Positions 1-7,554 of a DNA stretch of 26,212 nt are shown in pieces (positions within the stretch are counted from its first letter, which is position 1; every line of letters starts with the position of its first letter). The notes below the pieces were generated by a model. That model was not told the origin of the DNA and did not search any database. It worked only from the letters and a program-made list of their open reading frames with translations. This stretch comes from VGCC01 sp044375955 (GTDB lineage: Bacteria; Actinomycetota; Actinomycetes; S36-B12), in contig JBILLS010000029.1 in NCBI GenBank assembly GCA_044375955.1, positions 1 through 26,212 on the forward strand, in the 5' to 3' direction. The position numbers and the translations under genes are program-made.

Positions 1-78
1 GAGTTAGGGGAGTCCGGTGGTGGGGGCGTCTTCGCCGGAGTTGGTCATGCAGGGCGTGCGAGAGCGGAGGAGCAGTAA
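1..78 (+). CDS. 3' end of an upstream gene, possibly ammonium transporter Amt (partial)
   Basis: Frame 1 is open from the window edge and ends at TAA 76-78, which shares its last base with the ATG of the PII gene (TAATG). About 25 C-terminal residues are visible, rich in Gly, Ala and Glu and ending in AEEQ. The one-base stop/start overlap is the usual sign of translational coupling. Ammonium transporter genes commonly precede PII and glnD in Actinomycetota, so an Amt tail is the natural guess, but 25 residues without a diagnostic motif cannot prove identity. It could also be a chance open frame. Confidence 0.35.
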   Translation, partial: ELGESGGGGVFAGVGHAGRARAEEQ

Positions 79-416
79 TGAAACTCATCACGGCCATCAT
101 CAAGCCTTTCAAACTCGAGGACATCAAGTCCGCTTTGGAGGGACTTGGGATCCAGGGGATGACTGTCTCGGAAGCCTCGGGTTTCGGTCGACAGGGCGGT
201 CACACCGAGGTGTATCGAGGAGCCGAGTACACGGTGGACCTCATTCCGAAGGTGCGCATCGAGGTACTCGTCGATGACATCCAGGCGGACTCGGTGATCG
301 ACGCCATCGTCACTGCGGCTCGCACGGGGAAGATCGGTGACGGCAAGGTGTGGGCGACACCCGTGGACACAGTGGTACGCGTCCGCACGGGGGAGAAGGG
401 CGTCGACGCGCTCTGA
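78..416 (+). CDS. glnB: PII nitrogen regulatory protein (GlnB/GlnK)
   Basis: Trimeric PII signal protein that reads ATP/ADP and 2-oxoglutarate and controls ammonium transport and nitrogen metabolism. The 112-residue length is typical. The T-loop motif YRGAEYTV places the modifiable tyrosine at Tyr51; in actinobacteria this residue is adenylylated by GlnD. The C-terminal PII signature TGKIGDGK lies at 83-90, with Lys58, Arg101 and Arg103 also in place. The ligand loop reads GFGRQGGHTE: position 40, usually Lys or Arg, is Gly here. The start is set by GGAGG at 66-70, seven bases before the ATG. glnD follows after four bases. GlnB versus GlnK cannot be settled by sequence; the possible amt neighbour favours GlnK. 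Confidence 0.95.
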   Translation: MKLITAIIKPFKLEDIKSALEGLGIQGMTVSEASGFGRQGGHTEVYRGAEYTVDLIPKVRIEVLVDDIQADSVIDAIVTAARTGKIGDGKVWATPVDTVVRVRTGEKGVDAL

Positions 417-420
417 TCGC

Positions 421-2727
421 ATGGCGAACCCACCCCAGCAACGCGAGGACGCACGGCGCTCGGATCTCAGTGGTTCCGAGCGCCGTGCGGCTCTTTCTCA
501 TGCGACGGACGCGTGGCTCTCTGAAGTATTCGACGACGCCCTCGAGGGGATCGGGATCGCACCGACCAGCGTGTGTCTCGCGGCAGGGGGCAGTTACGGT
601 CGCCGGGAAATCTCGGACCGTAGTGACCTTGATCTGATCCTGCTGCACTCGTCGGTACCGAACATCGACGCCCTCGCCGAGGCTTTGTGGTACCCGATCT
701 GGGATGCGGGCGTGTCGATGGACCACAGCGTGCGCACGCCAGCGGACACGAGACGTCTTGCCCAGTCAGACATCCGAGTTGCACTCGGGGTGATGGACCT
801 GCGTCCGATCGCGGGAGAGTTAGACCTCGTCGATTCGGTGCGCGACTCGGTGCTCTCCGACTGGCGTGCGCAGGCACTCCGTCGCGCACCCGAGCTGCGC
901 GCGCTGGTCATGTCGCGACGTGAACGTGCGGGAGACCTCGCCCAGCGCATCGAGCCGGACTTGAAGGAGTCCTACGGAGGAATCCGCGAGGCGACCATCA
1001 TCCGCGCAATCGCCGGGTCCTGGCTCGTCGACATCCCCCATGTGCCGTGGGAGGACTCTCTCTCTCGGCTCTTGGACGTGCGGGACGAGCTTCATCGACA
1101 GGGACTCGGTGATCGACTCGTGCTCCAGAGCCACTCGGACATCGCCACCGCACTGGGCCACCCCGATCCCGACAGTCTGCTTCGCTCCGTCTACCTCGCA
1201 GCCCGACAAATCGCCTACGTCAGCGACCAGGCCTGGCTCCGCCTGGATCGACTACAGCGGCAATCATCTGTGCGCAGGAGTGTGCGTAGAACTCCGACTC
1301 GGACTCCGATCGCCAATGGCCTGGTGGTCTCCGACGGCGAGATACACATCGCCCGCGATGTCGACGTACCTGCGGACCACGGGCTTTTGCTCCGGGCTGC
1401 CGCCGCGAGCGCCCAACAGCGTTACCCCCTGTCCGAGGCGACGCTCACTCGACTGGCGCAGGAGGCGGTCTTCCCGGAGCGGTGGAGTACCGAGATGCTC
1501 GGTTCCTTCGTCTCCCTCCTCGGTGCTGGATCCGGTACGGCGGATGTGTTCGAGGCCCTGGACCAGGCGGGCTTGCTCGTGCGTGTCATGCCTGAGTGGG
1601 AGGCAGTCCGTTCCGCACCCCAGCGGGATCCCGTTCACACCTTCACTGTCGACCGCCATCTCGTGATGACAGCCGTTCACGCATCCAGCTTCACCCGTGA
1701 TGTCCATCGGCCCGACCTCTTATTGATCGGCGCCCTGCTCCACGACATCGGGAAAGCGCGGGGTGGGGACCATTGCGTCGTTGGTGCAGAGCTTGCACCC
1801 GGGATCTGTGGTCGTCTGGGCCTCGATGAGCACGACACCGGGGTGATCACCTCCCTGATTCGATGGCACCTGCTACTTCCAGAAATGGCATTGCGTCACG
1901 ACATCACCGATCCGGCCACATGGGCTGCAGTGCGGGAACGGATCTCGGATCGCGAAACCCTCGAGCTCCTTCTGTGTCTCACCCTTGCCGATCAAAAGGC
2001 GACAGGGCCGAGCGTGGATACCGAGTGGAGGGAGCAACTACTGCGCCGTCTCGTCGGTCACGTGGTGGGGGGCGCCGATTCCGGTGAGGTGATACCCGAG
2101 CCGTCGGTGGAACAGAGGGAGGTGCTCGGTTCACCGGGTGTCATCGTGACCGCGCGACCCGACGCTGATGGTCTGCTGGTGACGGTCGGTGCACCCGACC
2201 GACTCGGATTGCTCTCCATCGTCGCAGGTGTCCTCGCCGCACATCGACTGGAGATCCGGGCGGCGCATGTTGTCACGGTGGGGGATAGTGCGGCCCAGGA
2301 CTGGCATGTGCGCCCGTTCTTCGGTGATGCTCCTGACCCTGGACGGATTGCAGACGACATCCGTCGAGTCCTGGACGGGTCCACCCACGTGGCGGAGTGG
2401 ATGGCGCGACGGGCCACCCCGGAACGCCGATCGGACATCGCCCCTCCCCGCGTCCTGGTCAGCCACGCTCCGTCCACCCACACCCGCTTGGAGGTCCGGG
2501 CCCACGATGAACCCGGACTTCTCCACCGGATCGCGCGGGTCATCTCCCAGCATGGAGCGGTCATCCGGGGCGCCGTCGTGACCACGGCCGGCTCGGAGGC
2601 CGTGGACTCCTTCTTCGTGGTCGATCCGTCGGGGGATCCGCTGGCCCCCGACCACGCGGATCGGGTCGCCGATGCGATCAGCGCCGATCTCGCAGCACCC
2701 CCGAACGGTCCCTTGACGCCCTACTGA
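421..2727 (+). CDS. glnD: Bifunctional PII nucleotidyltransferase / nucleotidyl-removing enzyme GlnD
   Basis: Modifies and demodifies PII in response to glutamine. From the ATG at 421 the protein has 768 residues, within the family range. Visible domains: nucleotidyltransferase with GSYGRRE (57-63) and the metal-binding pair D69/D71 in SDLDL; the linker motif GGIREA; an HD hydrolase with HTFTVDRH (406-413) and HDIGK at His441-Asp442; and two ACT domains starting near 585 and 690 that would sense glutamine. The frame stays open upstream to 337, but that would overlap the PII gene by 80 bases and adds non-family sequence, so 421 is preferred. No strong Shine-Dalgarno is seen; expression probably relies on coupling to PII. 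In actinobacteria the transferred group is AMP rather than UMP (family knowledge). Confidence 0.95.
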   Translation: MANPPQQREDARRSDLSGSERRAALSHATDAWLSEVFDDALEGIGIAPTSVCLAAGGSYGRREISDRSDLDLILLHSSVPNIDALAEALWYPIWDAGVSMDHSVRTPADTRRLAQSDIRVALGVMDLRPIAGELDLVDSVRDSVLSDWRAQALRRAPELRALVMSRRERAGDLAQRIEPDLKESYGGIREATIIRAIAGSWLVDIPHVPWEDSLSRLLDVRDELHRQGLGDRLVLQSHSDIATALGHPDPDSLLRSVYLAARQIAYVSDQAWLRLDRLQRQSSVRRSVRRTPTRTPIANGLVVSDGEIHIARDVDVPADHGLLLRAAAASAQQRYPLSEATLTRLAQEAVFPERWSTEMLGSFVSLLGAGSGTADVFEALDQAGLLVRVMPEWEAVRSAPQRDPVHTFTVDRHLVMTAVHASSFTRDVHRPDLLLIGALLHDIGKARGGDHCVVGAELAPGICGRLGLDEHDTGVITSLIRWHLLLPEMALRHDITDPATWAAVRERISDRETLELLLCLTLADQKATGPSVDTEWREQLLRRLVGHVVGGADSGEVIPEPSVEQREVLGSPGVIVTARPDADGLLVTVGAPDRLGLLSIVAGVLAAHRLEIRAAHVVTVGDSAAQDWHVRPFFGDAPDPGRIADDIRRVLDGSTHVAEWMARRATPERRSDIAPPRVLVSHAPSTHTRLEVRAHDEPGLLHRIARVISQHGAVIRGAVVTTAGSEAVDSFFVVDPSGDPLAPDHADRVADAISADLAAPPNGPLTPY

Positions 2728-2740
2728 TTACGGTGAACGC

Positions 2741-4249
2741 GTGTTCGCATCCCTCGCCGATCGGCTGAGCACCACTTTCCGTGGCCTGCGCGGCAAGGGT
2801 CGGCTCTCCGAGGAGGACATCGACGTCACGGTTCGGGAAATCCGAACGGCACTTCTCGAGGCCGACGTAGCACTGCCTGTAGTGCGGGACTTCACCGAAG
2901 CAATCCGTGAGCGTGCTCGAGGCGCAGAGGTCTCCGGGGCCCTGAATCCCGCGCAGCAGGTCGTCAAGATCGTCCACGAGCAATTGGTGGAGATCCTGGG
3001 TGGGGATACCCGACCACTGCGCATGGCCAAGACCGGTCCCACGGTGATCGTGCTGTCCGGACTCCAAGGCTCAGGTAAGACCACGCTTGCCGGGAAACTC
3101 GGTCTGCACCTGCGCGGGCAGGGCCACACCCCGCTGCTTGTCGCCGCCGATCTCCAGCGCCCGAATGCAGTCGATCAGTTGCGCATCGTCGCTGAGCAGG
3201 CGGGCGTCGCGGTGTTCGCACCGGAGCCGGGCAATGGCGTCGGGGATCCGGTACGTGTTGCACGGGATGCACGGATGTTTGCTGCAGACAAATTGCACGA
3301 CGTCGTCATCGTGGATACGGCTGGTCGCCTCGCGATCGACGATGAGCTGATGGCAGAGCTTGCGCGCGTCATCCAGGCGGTGGAGCCTGACGACGTTCTC
3401 TTCGTCGTCGACTCGATGATCGGTCAGGATGCTGTCACCACGGCGCGGGAATTCGCGGAGCAGATTGGATTCGACGGCGTCGTTCTCACCAAGCTGGACG
3501 GTGATGCTCGTGGTGGCGCCGCCCTGTCCATCAGAGGCGTGACCGGGCGTCCGATCCTGTTCGCTTCCGTGGGCGAGAAGCTCGACGACTTCGAGGTCTT
3601 CCATCCAGACCGCATGGCCAACCGCATCCTCGATATGGGTGACGTGCTGACTCTGATCGAACAGGCCGAGCGCGCCTTCGACGCCGAGCAGGCCGAGCGC
3701 ATGGCGCGCAAGGTGAGTCAGGGTGAGGACTTCACTCTGGAGGACTTCCTCGAGCAGATGCAGTCGATCAAGAAGATGGGCTCGCTCGGCAAGATCCTCG
3801 GAATGCTGCCGGGCATGGGGGAGATGAAGGCGCAGCTCGACAGCGTGGATGATCGTGAGTTGGACAGGGTGTCAGCCATCATCCAGTCGATGACGCCGGC
3901 CGAGCGGCGTGACCCCAAGATCCTTAACGGATCCCGTCGAGCCCGCATCGCACGAGGGTCTGGAACATCAGTGTCCGATGTCAACGGCTTGATCGACCGC
4001 TTCGGGCAGGCGCAGAAGATGATGCGTCAGATGGGCGGAGGATCCGGTCTCCCCGGTCTCCCCGGGATGCCGGGGATGACCGGTGGTGGGAAGAAGAGCA
4101 AGGGTCGACAGGCCAAGCAGGGCAAGCCGGGGAAGGGTGCCAAGGGGAGAAGCGGGAACCCCGCCAAGCGGGCACTCCAGGGCCAGACGAGCAACGAGCC
4201 AGTGGACATGGGCAGCCTGCCACCGGACCTGAAGCGCCTCCTGCAGTAG
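2741..4249 (+). CDS. ffh: Signal recognition particle GTPase Ffh
   Basis: Binds signal sequences of nascent membrane and secreted proteins with 4.5S RNA, then docks on FtsY. GTG start, 502 residues, 13 bases after glnD. The order is N domain (1-90), G domain with P-loop GLQGSGKTT (107-115), DTAGR (192-196) and TKLDGDARGG (from 250), then the methionine-rich M domain (about 300-435) with the RNA-binding helix SRRARIARGSGTSV. After residue 430 comes a low-complexity tail of Gly, Pro, Met and Lys, longer than in E. coli but common in actinobacteria. Two lepB genes downstream act on proteins that this pathway helps deliver. Function is certain; the GTG is the only good start near glnD. Confidence 0.97.
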   Translation: MFASLADRLSTTFRGLRGKGRLSEEDIDVTVREIRTALLEADVALPVVRDFTEAIRERARGAEVSGALNPAQQVVKIVHEQLVEILGGDTRPLRMAKTGPTVIVLSGLQGSGKTTLAGKLGLHLRGQGHTPLLVAADLQRPNAVDQLRIVAEQAGVAVFAPEPGNGVGDPVRVARDARMFAADKLHDVVIVDTAGRLAIDDELMAELARVIQAVEPDDVLFVVDSMIGQDAVTTAREFAEQIGFDGVVLTKLDGDARGGAALSIRGVTGRPILFASVGEKLDDFEVFHPDRMANRILDMGDVLTLIEQAERAFDAEQAERMARKVSQGEDFTLEDFLEQMQSIKKMGSLGKILGMLPGMGEMKAQLDSVDDRELDRVSAIIQSMTPAERRDPKILNGSRRARIARGSGTSVSDVNGLIDRFGQAQKMMRQMGGGSGLPGLPGMPGMTGGGKKSKGRQAKQGKPGKGAKGRSGNPAKRALQGQTSNEPVDMGSLPPDLKRLLQ

Positions 4250-4406
4250 GCCAGATGACCGGTCGCGGCCGAGGTCTGGCAGACTTGGTGGGCACTCACC
4301 GACGACGGGCCCCTCTCACCCCCGATCGGTACCCACGGTTTTCACCGTCGGCGCGTCCCCACGCGTGGATGGTGCGCACCACCCGAGAACACAGGAGAAG
4401 TGGTTC
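4250..4406 (+). promoter_or_regulatory. Leader/promoter region of the rpsP operon
   Basis: A 157-base gap inside an otherwise packed block. TGGCAGACT at 4277-4285 contains a -10-like CAGACT (4280-4285), and ATGACC at 4255-4260 is a possible -35. The rest could form three short hairpins: ACGGT (4335-4339) with ACCGT (4344-4348); CGCGT (4352-4356) with ACGCG (4361-4365); and the self-complementary GGTGCGCACC (4371-4380). A good ribosome binding site, AGGAG, lies at 4393-4397. None of the hairpins is followed by a T run, so this reads as a promoter with a structured leader rather than a terminator. The promoter assignment is inference from a motif shared with rplS. Confidence 0.4.
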
Positions 4407-4946
4407 GTGGCTGTCAAGATCAAGTTGAAGCGCCTGGGCAAGGTCCACGCGCCGCAGTACCGCATCGTCGTCGCCGATTCCCGCACGGCGCGCAATGGCC
4501 GTGCGATCGAGGAGGTTGGCATCTACCAGCCCCTGGACAACCCGAGCGTGATCAAGGTTGATTCCGCCCGCGTGCAGTACTGGCTCGGTGTGGGTGCGCA
4601 GCCCACGGAAGCGGTCACCGCGATCCTCAAAGTCACGGGGGACTGGCAGAAGTTCAAGGGACTTCCCGGCGGCGAGGGGACTCTGGAGGTCGCACCGGAG
4701 AAGCCCAACAAGATGCTGGCCTTCGAGGCTGCGGTGAAATCGGCGGCCGATGCTCCCAAGACACCGAAGAAGAAGCCAGCCGTTGTCGAGGTCGTCGAAG
4801 AGGTCGCGGACACGGTGGTCGCAGCGGTGGAGGAGGTCGTCGAGACCGTCACCGACGCTGTCGAGGAGGCCGTTCACGCCGTCGAGGAGGCCGTTGAGCG
4901 CGTGGTCGAGGGCGCGAAGGACGAGTCCGCGGAGAAGAGCGACTGA
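4407..4946 (+). CDS. rpsP: 30S ribosomal protein bS16 with long acidic C-terminal extension
   Basis: Small-subunit assembly protein. The true start is the GTG at 4407 (protein MAVKIKLKRLGK), nine bases after AGGAG; the frame is open further upstream but that part is leader. Residues 1-85 are a standard S16 domain (YRIVVADSR, IEEVGIYQP, ARVQYWLGVGAQPT). The protein runs to 179 residues, about twice the E. coli length. Residues 126-171 form a repetitive Val/Ala/Glu helix with seven-residue spacing. Extended S16 tails are known in actinobacteria, but this one is notably regular. The stop shares one base with the ATG of the KH gene (TGATG), so the two are probably co-translated. Confidence 0.95.
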   Translation: MAVKIKLKRLGKVHAPQYRIVVADSRTARNGRAIEEVGIYQPLDNPSVIKVDSARVQYWLGVGAQPTEAVTAILKVTGDWQKFKGLPGGEGTLEVAPEKPNKMLAFEAAVKSAADAPKTPKKKPAVVEVVEEVADTVVAAVEEVVETVTDAVEEAVHAVEEAVERVVEGAKDESAEKSD

Positions 4947-5185
4947 TGCTCGACGAAGCCCTGGGCCACCTGGTGCGCGGCATCGTCGACAACCCTGAGG
5001 ACGTGCACGTCCAGCAGAAGAGTGGGCGTCGGGGTATGAGTCTGAACGTAAGCGTCAACCCCGAGGACATGGGACGCGTGATAGGCAGGAGCGGTCGCAC
5101 CGCCACCGCTTTACGCACCGTCATCGCGGCGATCAATTCCGGCCGCGGAGTGCGAATCGACTTCCTCGATACCACCGAACGGTAG
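4946..5185 (+). CDS. khpA: KH-domain RNA-binding protein KhpA
   Basis: A 79-residue, single type II KH domain protein. The GxxG loop is GRSG within RVIGRSGRTA (about residues 44-53), the segment that contacts RNA. In Firmicutes KhpA pairs with KhpB/EloR and affects cell elongation and small-RNA biology; in actinobacteria it is invariably found between rpsP and rimM. The ATG shares a base with the rpsP stop, and GGAG at 4931-4934 can serve as its ribosome binding site. Identity as the rpsP-linked KH protein is secure; its RNA targets here are unknown. Confidence 0.93.
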   Translation: MLDEALGHLVRGIVDNPEDVHVQQKSGRRGMSLNVSVNPEDMGRVIGRSGRTATALRTVIAAINSGRGVRIDFLDTTER

Positions 5186-5190
5186 AGCCC

Positions 5191-5691
5191 ATGCAGGTGG
5201 TGATCGGTCGCATCGGCCGACCCCACGGCATCCGCGGCGACGTCATGGTCGAACCACGCACGGATGAACCCGAGATCCGCTTCGCTCCCGGTGCCGCTGT
5301 TGAGGACGAGCAGGGGCGCACCCTGATCGTCGAGAGCAGTGGATCGCATTCAGGCCGACTCAGGGTGAAGTTCCTGGGCATTGACGACCGCGATGGTGCA
5401 GAAGGCCTTCGTGGGCGCATCCTCCATATCGAGCGGGCAGACGATGCGCGACCAGATGATCCGGATGAGTTCTACGACACAGAGTTGATCGGGATGCGTG
5501 CGATCCTGCTGGAAGGCTCCGAGGTCGGGGTCGTACGCGATGTCCTCCACCTACCCGGGCAGGACCTCCTCGCGATCGACCACGATGGTCGCGAGGTCCT
5601 CGTCCCGTTCGTGGCGGACTTCGTTCCATCGGTGAATCTCGCCGCGCGGGTGATCACGCTCACGCCGCCGCCCGGTCTGCTGGACTCCTGA
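5191..5691 (+). CDS. rimM: Ribosome maturation factor RimM
   Basis: Helps mature the 16S rRNA 3' domain and binds S19. The 166-residue protein has an N-terminal RimM beta-barrel starting GRIGRPHGIRGDV, and a C-terminal PRC barrel from about residue 90 beginning DEFYDTELIGM, with the typical VPFVADFVPSVN near the end. It starts five bases after khpA and its TGA shares one base with the ATG of trmD. The rpsP-khpA-rimM-trmD-rplS order is the classical cluster for 30S maturation, tRNA methylation and L19. Confidence 0.95.
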   Translation: MQVVIGRIGRPHGIRGDVMVEPRTDEPEIRFAPGAAVEDEQGRTLIVESSGSHSGRLRVKFLGIDDRDGAEGLRGRILHIERADDARPDDPDEFYDTELIGMRAILLEGSEVGVVRDVLHLPGQDLLAIDHDGREVLVPFVADFVPSVNLAARVITLTPPPGLLDS

Positions 5692-6407
5692 TGCGCATCG
5701 ACATCGTGACGGTTTTTCCGGAGTACCTCCGGCCCCTGGAGATCTCGTTGATCGGGAAGGCTCGCGCGGCCGGACTTCTCGACGTGCGTGTGCACGACCT
5801 TCGTGAGTGGGCAACCGATCGGCACCGCTCCGTGGATGACTCTCCCTACGGCGGCGGCCCCGGCATGGTGATGCGGGCCGACGTGTGGGGAGCGGCACTG
5901 GATGGAATCCGTGCGTCGGGGGAGCTGGATCCCCTTCTCGTCATCCCCACACCGTCCGGACGTCCGCTGGATCATCGCGCGGCGATGAGTCTGAGTCACG
6001 TGGAGTGGAGCGTCATCGCGTGCGGACGATACGAGGGGATCGATGCCCGCGTCGGAGCGCACTACGGGGGGCAGGACGACTGGCGCGGTGTCTACGAAGT
6101 CTCGCTGGGGGACTACGTGGTTGCGGGGGGTGAGGTGGCGGCCCTCGTCCTGGTCGAGGCGGTCGGGCGGCTCATCCCGGGTGTGCTCGGTAACGACGAA
6201 AGCTCGCATCGGGATTCCTTCGGCGAGGGATGCGCGGGTCTGCTGGAGTCACCCACGTACACCCGGCCCGAGGAGTGGAGGGGGCTCCGGGTGCCGGAGG
6301 TCCTCCTGAGTGGTGACCACGCCCGTGTCGCGAGCTGGCGGGAGCGTGAGGCGGAGCGCCGGACCGCCGAGATGCGGCCCGGTCTGCTCGACCCCGGGTT
6401 GGACTGA
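5691..6407 (+). CDS. trmD: tRNA (guanine-37-N1)-methyltransferase TrmD
   Basis: SAM-dependent SPOUT methyltransferase that makes m1G37 in tRNAs reading CNN/CGG-type codons and prevents +1 frameshifting. 238 residues. Diagnostic motifs in order: DDSPYGGGPGMVM (about 49-61), CGRYEGIDARV, the trefoil-knot SAM site SLGDYVVAGGEVAAL, and LSGDHARVASWR near the C-terminus. The ATG at 5691 overlaps the rimM stop. A 115-base gap follows before rplS, so rplS may be transcribed partly on its own. Confidence 0.97.
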   Translation: MRIDIVTVFPEYLRPLEISLIGKARAAGLLDVRVHDLREWATDRHRSVDDSPYGGGPGMVMRADVWGAALDGIRASGELDPLLVIPTPSGRPLDHRAAMSLSHVEWSVIACGRYEGIDARVGAHYGGQDDWRGVYEVSLGDYVVAGGEVAALVLVEAVGRLIPGVLGNDESSHRDSFGEGCAGLLESPTYTRPEEWRGLRVPEVLLSGDHARVASWREREAERRTAEMRPGLLDPGLD

Positions 6408-6522
6408 CGGGGAGGTCCATGTGGCAGACTGACGCCTCGCCCGCGATCTGCCACACAGGATCGGGCACGAACCAGACACACCCGTAGACCGCAGGCGCAG
6501 GCGCCTGGAGGAAGAGATAGCC
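6408..6522 (+). promoter_or_regulatory. rplS leader with perfect 9-bp inverted repeat
   Basis: TGTGGCAGA (6420-6428) is exactly complementary to TCTGCCACA (6447-6455), with an 18-base loop and no T tract. The first arm overlaps TGGCAGACT (6422-6430), the same nine bases seen before rpsP, which includes a possible -10 CAGACT (6425-6430). So the repeat may be an mRNA hairpin, or an operator-like element over the promoter. Near the ribosome binding site lies the self-complementary CAGGCGCCTG (6498-6507), touching GGAGGA (6507-6512), and able to mask it. The repeat is seen directly; autoregulation by L19 is only a possibility. Confidence 0.45.
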
Positions 6523-6885
6523 ATGAAGACGCTCGATCCTGTAGATGCCGGTTCCTTGAAGTCCGGTATCCCGGACTTCCGTCCCGGCGACACCGTCAAG
6601 GTCCACGTGAAGGTCGTCGAGGGCAACAAGACTCGTGTCCAGATCTTCCAGGGCCAGGTCGTTGGACGCTCCGGCTCCGGCGTGAACGAGACGTTCACCG
6701 TGCGCAAGGTCTCCTACGGTGTGGGTGTCGAGCGCATCTTCCCGGTGCACACCCCGATCATCGAGAAGATTGAGGTCGTGACCAGGGGCGATGTTCGTCG
6801 CGCGAAGCTCTACTACCTCCGCGATCTCCGCGGTAAGGCTGCCAAGATTCGCGAGAAGCGCGAAAACACTAAGCCCGAGGAATAA
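6523..6885 (+). CDS. rplS: 50S ribosomal protein bL19
   Basis: Ribosomal protein at the 30S-50S interface. 120 residues, slightly long at the C-terminus. Family motifs include FRPGDTVKVHVKVVEG in the form FRPGDTV, RVQIFQGQVVGRSGSGVNETFTVRK in shortened form, and GVGVERIFPVHTPIIEKIEV, followed by RRAKLYYLRDLRGKAAKIRE. ATG 6523 is preceded by GGAGGA at 6507-6512. Only three bases separate its stop from the TTG start of the first signal peptidase, so the lepB genes are likely read from the same transcript. Confidence 0.97.
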   Translation: MKTLDPVDAGSLKSGIPDFRPGDTVKVHVKVVEGNKTRVQIFQGQVVGRSGSGVNETFTVRKVSYGVGVERIFPVHTPIIEKIEVVTRGDVRRAKLYYLRDLRGKAAKIREKRENTKPEE

Positions 6886-6888
6886 CCC

Positions 6889-7554
6889 TTGGCCGACGGA
6901 CGTCGGCGACCATGGTGGGACCTTCCTGTCACCATCGCCGTCGCGATCGGGATCGTTCTCCTCATCACCACCTTCGTGGTGAAGCCCTTCTCCATTCCGT
7001 CGGGGTCGATGGAGAACACCCTCCAGATCGGTGATCGGATCCTGGTGAACCGGCTCGTGTATCACACTCGCCCGATAGTCCGTGGCGATGTGGTCGTGTT
7101 CGATGGCACAGATTCCTTCGTACCCGCGTCGGCGGTCCCCGATCGCAATCCGTTGTTCGGCGCAATCGCATACTTAGCCCAATCCTTCGGACTGATGGCA
7201 CCGGACAACACCGACTTCGTCAAGCGGGTCATCGGTGTCGGGGGCGATCGCGTGACCTGTTGTGACGCGTCCGGCCGCGTCCTCGTCAACGGCACACCCC
7301 TGGAGGAAGAGGAGTACCTGTTCCCCGGAGACTCGCCGAGCACGCAACCATTCGATGTGGAGGTCCCACCGGGCATGCTGTGGGTCATGGGTGATCATCG
7401 GTCGAACTCCTCCGACTCCCGATTTCACCTGGGGGATCCCGGCGGAGGTTTCGTCCCGGAGAGTCGTGTCGTCGGTCGGGCGATGAACGTGTTGTGGCCG
7501 ATTACTCGCGTCGACTCCATCGATATCCCGTTGACCTTCGACAGGCTCCGCTGA
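6889..7554 (+). CDS. lepB: Type I signal peptidase (first copy)
   Basis: Membrane serine protease that removes Sec and Tat signal peptides. TTG start at 6889, 221 residues. One N-terminal membrane segment (about 12-31) precedes the active-site serine Ser40 in PSGSME; the general base is Lys112 in DFVKRVIGVGGD. Box D and E appear as GDRV and GDHRSNSSDSRFH. Between lies an insertion with FGAIAYLAQSFGL, a possible second hydrophobic patch. It shares a base with the next lepB (TGATG). No other start gives a complete protein so close to rplS; the family and catalytic dyad are clear. Confidence 0.93.
   Translation: MADGRRRPWWDLPVTIAVAIGIVLLITTFVVKPFSIPSGSMENTLQIGDRILVNRLVYHTRPIVRGDVVVFDGTDSFVPASAVPDRNPLFGAIAYLAQSFGLMAPDNTDFVKRVIGVGGDRVTCCDASGRVLVNGTPLEEEEYLFPGDSPSTQPFDVEVPPGMLWVMGDHRSNSSDSRFHLGDPGGGFVPESRVVGRAMNVLWPITRVDSIDIPLTFDRLR

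Noticed and set aside
4371..4380. Palindrome GGTGCGCACC as a mobile-element end or operator
   Set aside because: Ten-base GC-rich palindromes are common by chance at this composition, and no partner copy is seen.
5472..6209. 245-residue minus-strand open frame over rimM and trmD
   Set aside because: Antisense to conserved motifs of both genes, with no family resemblance.
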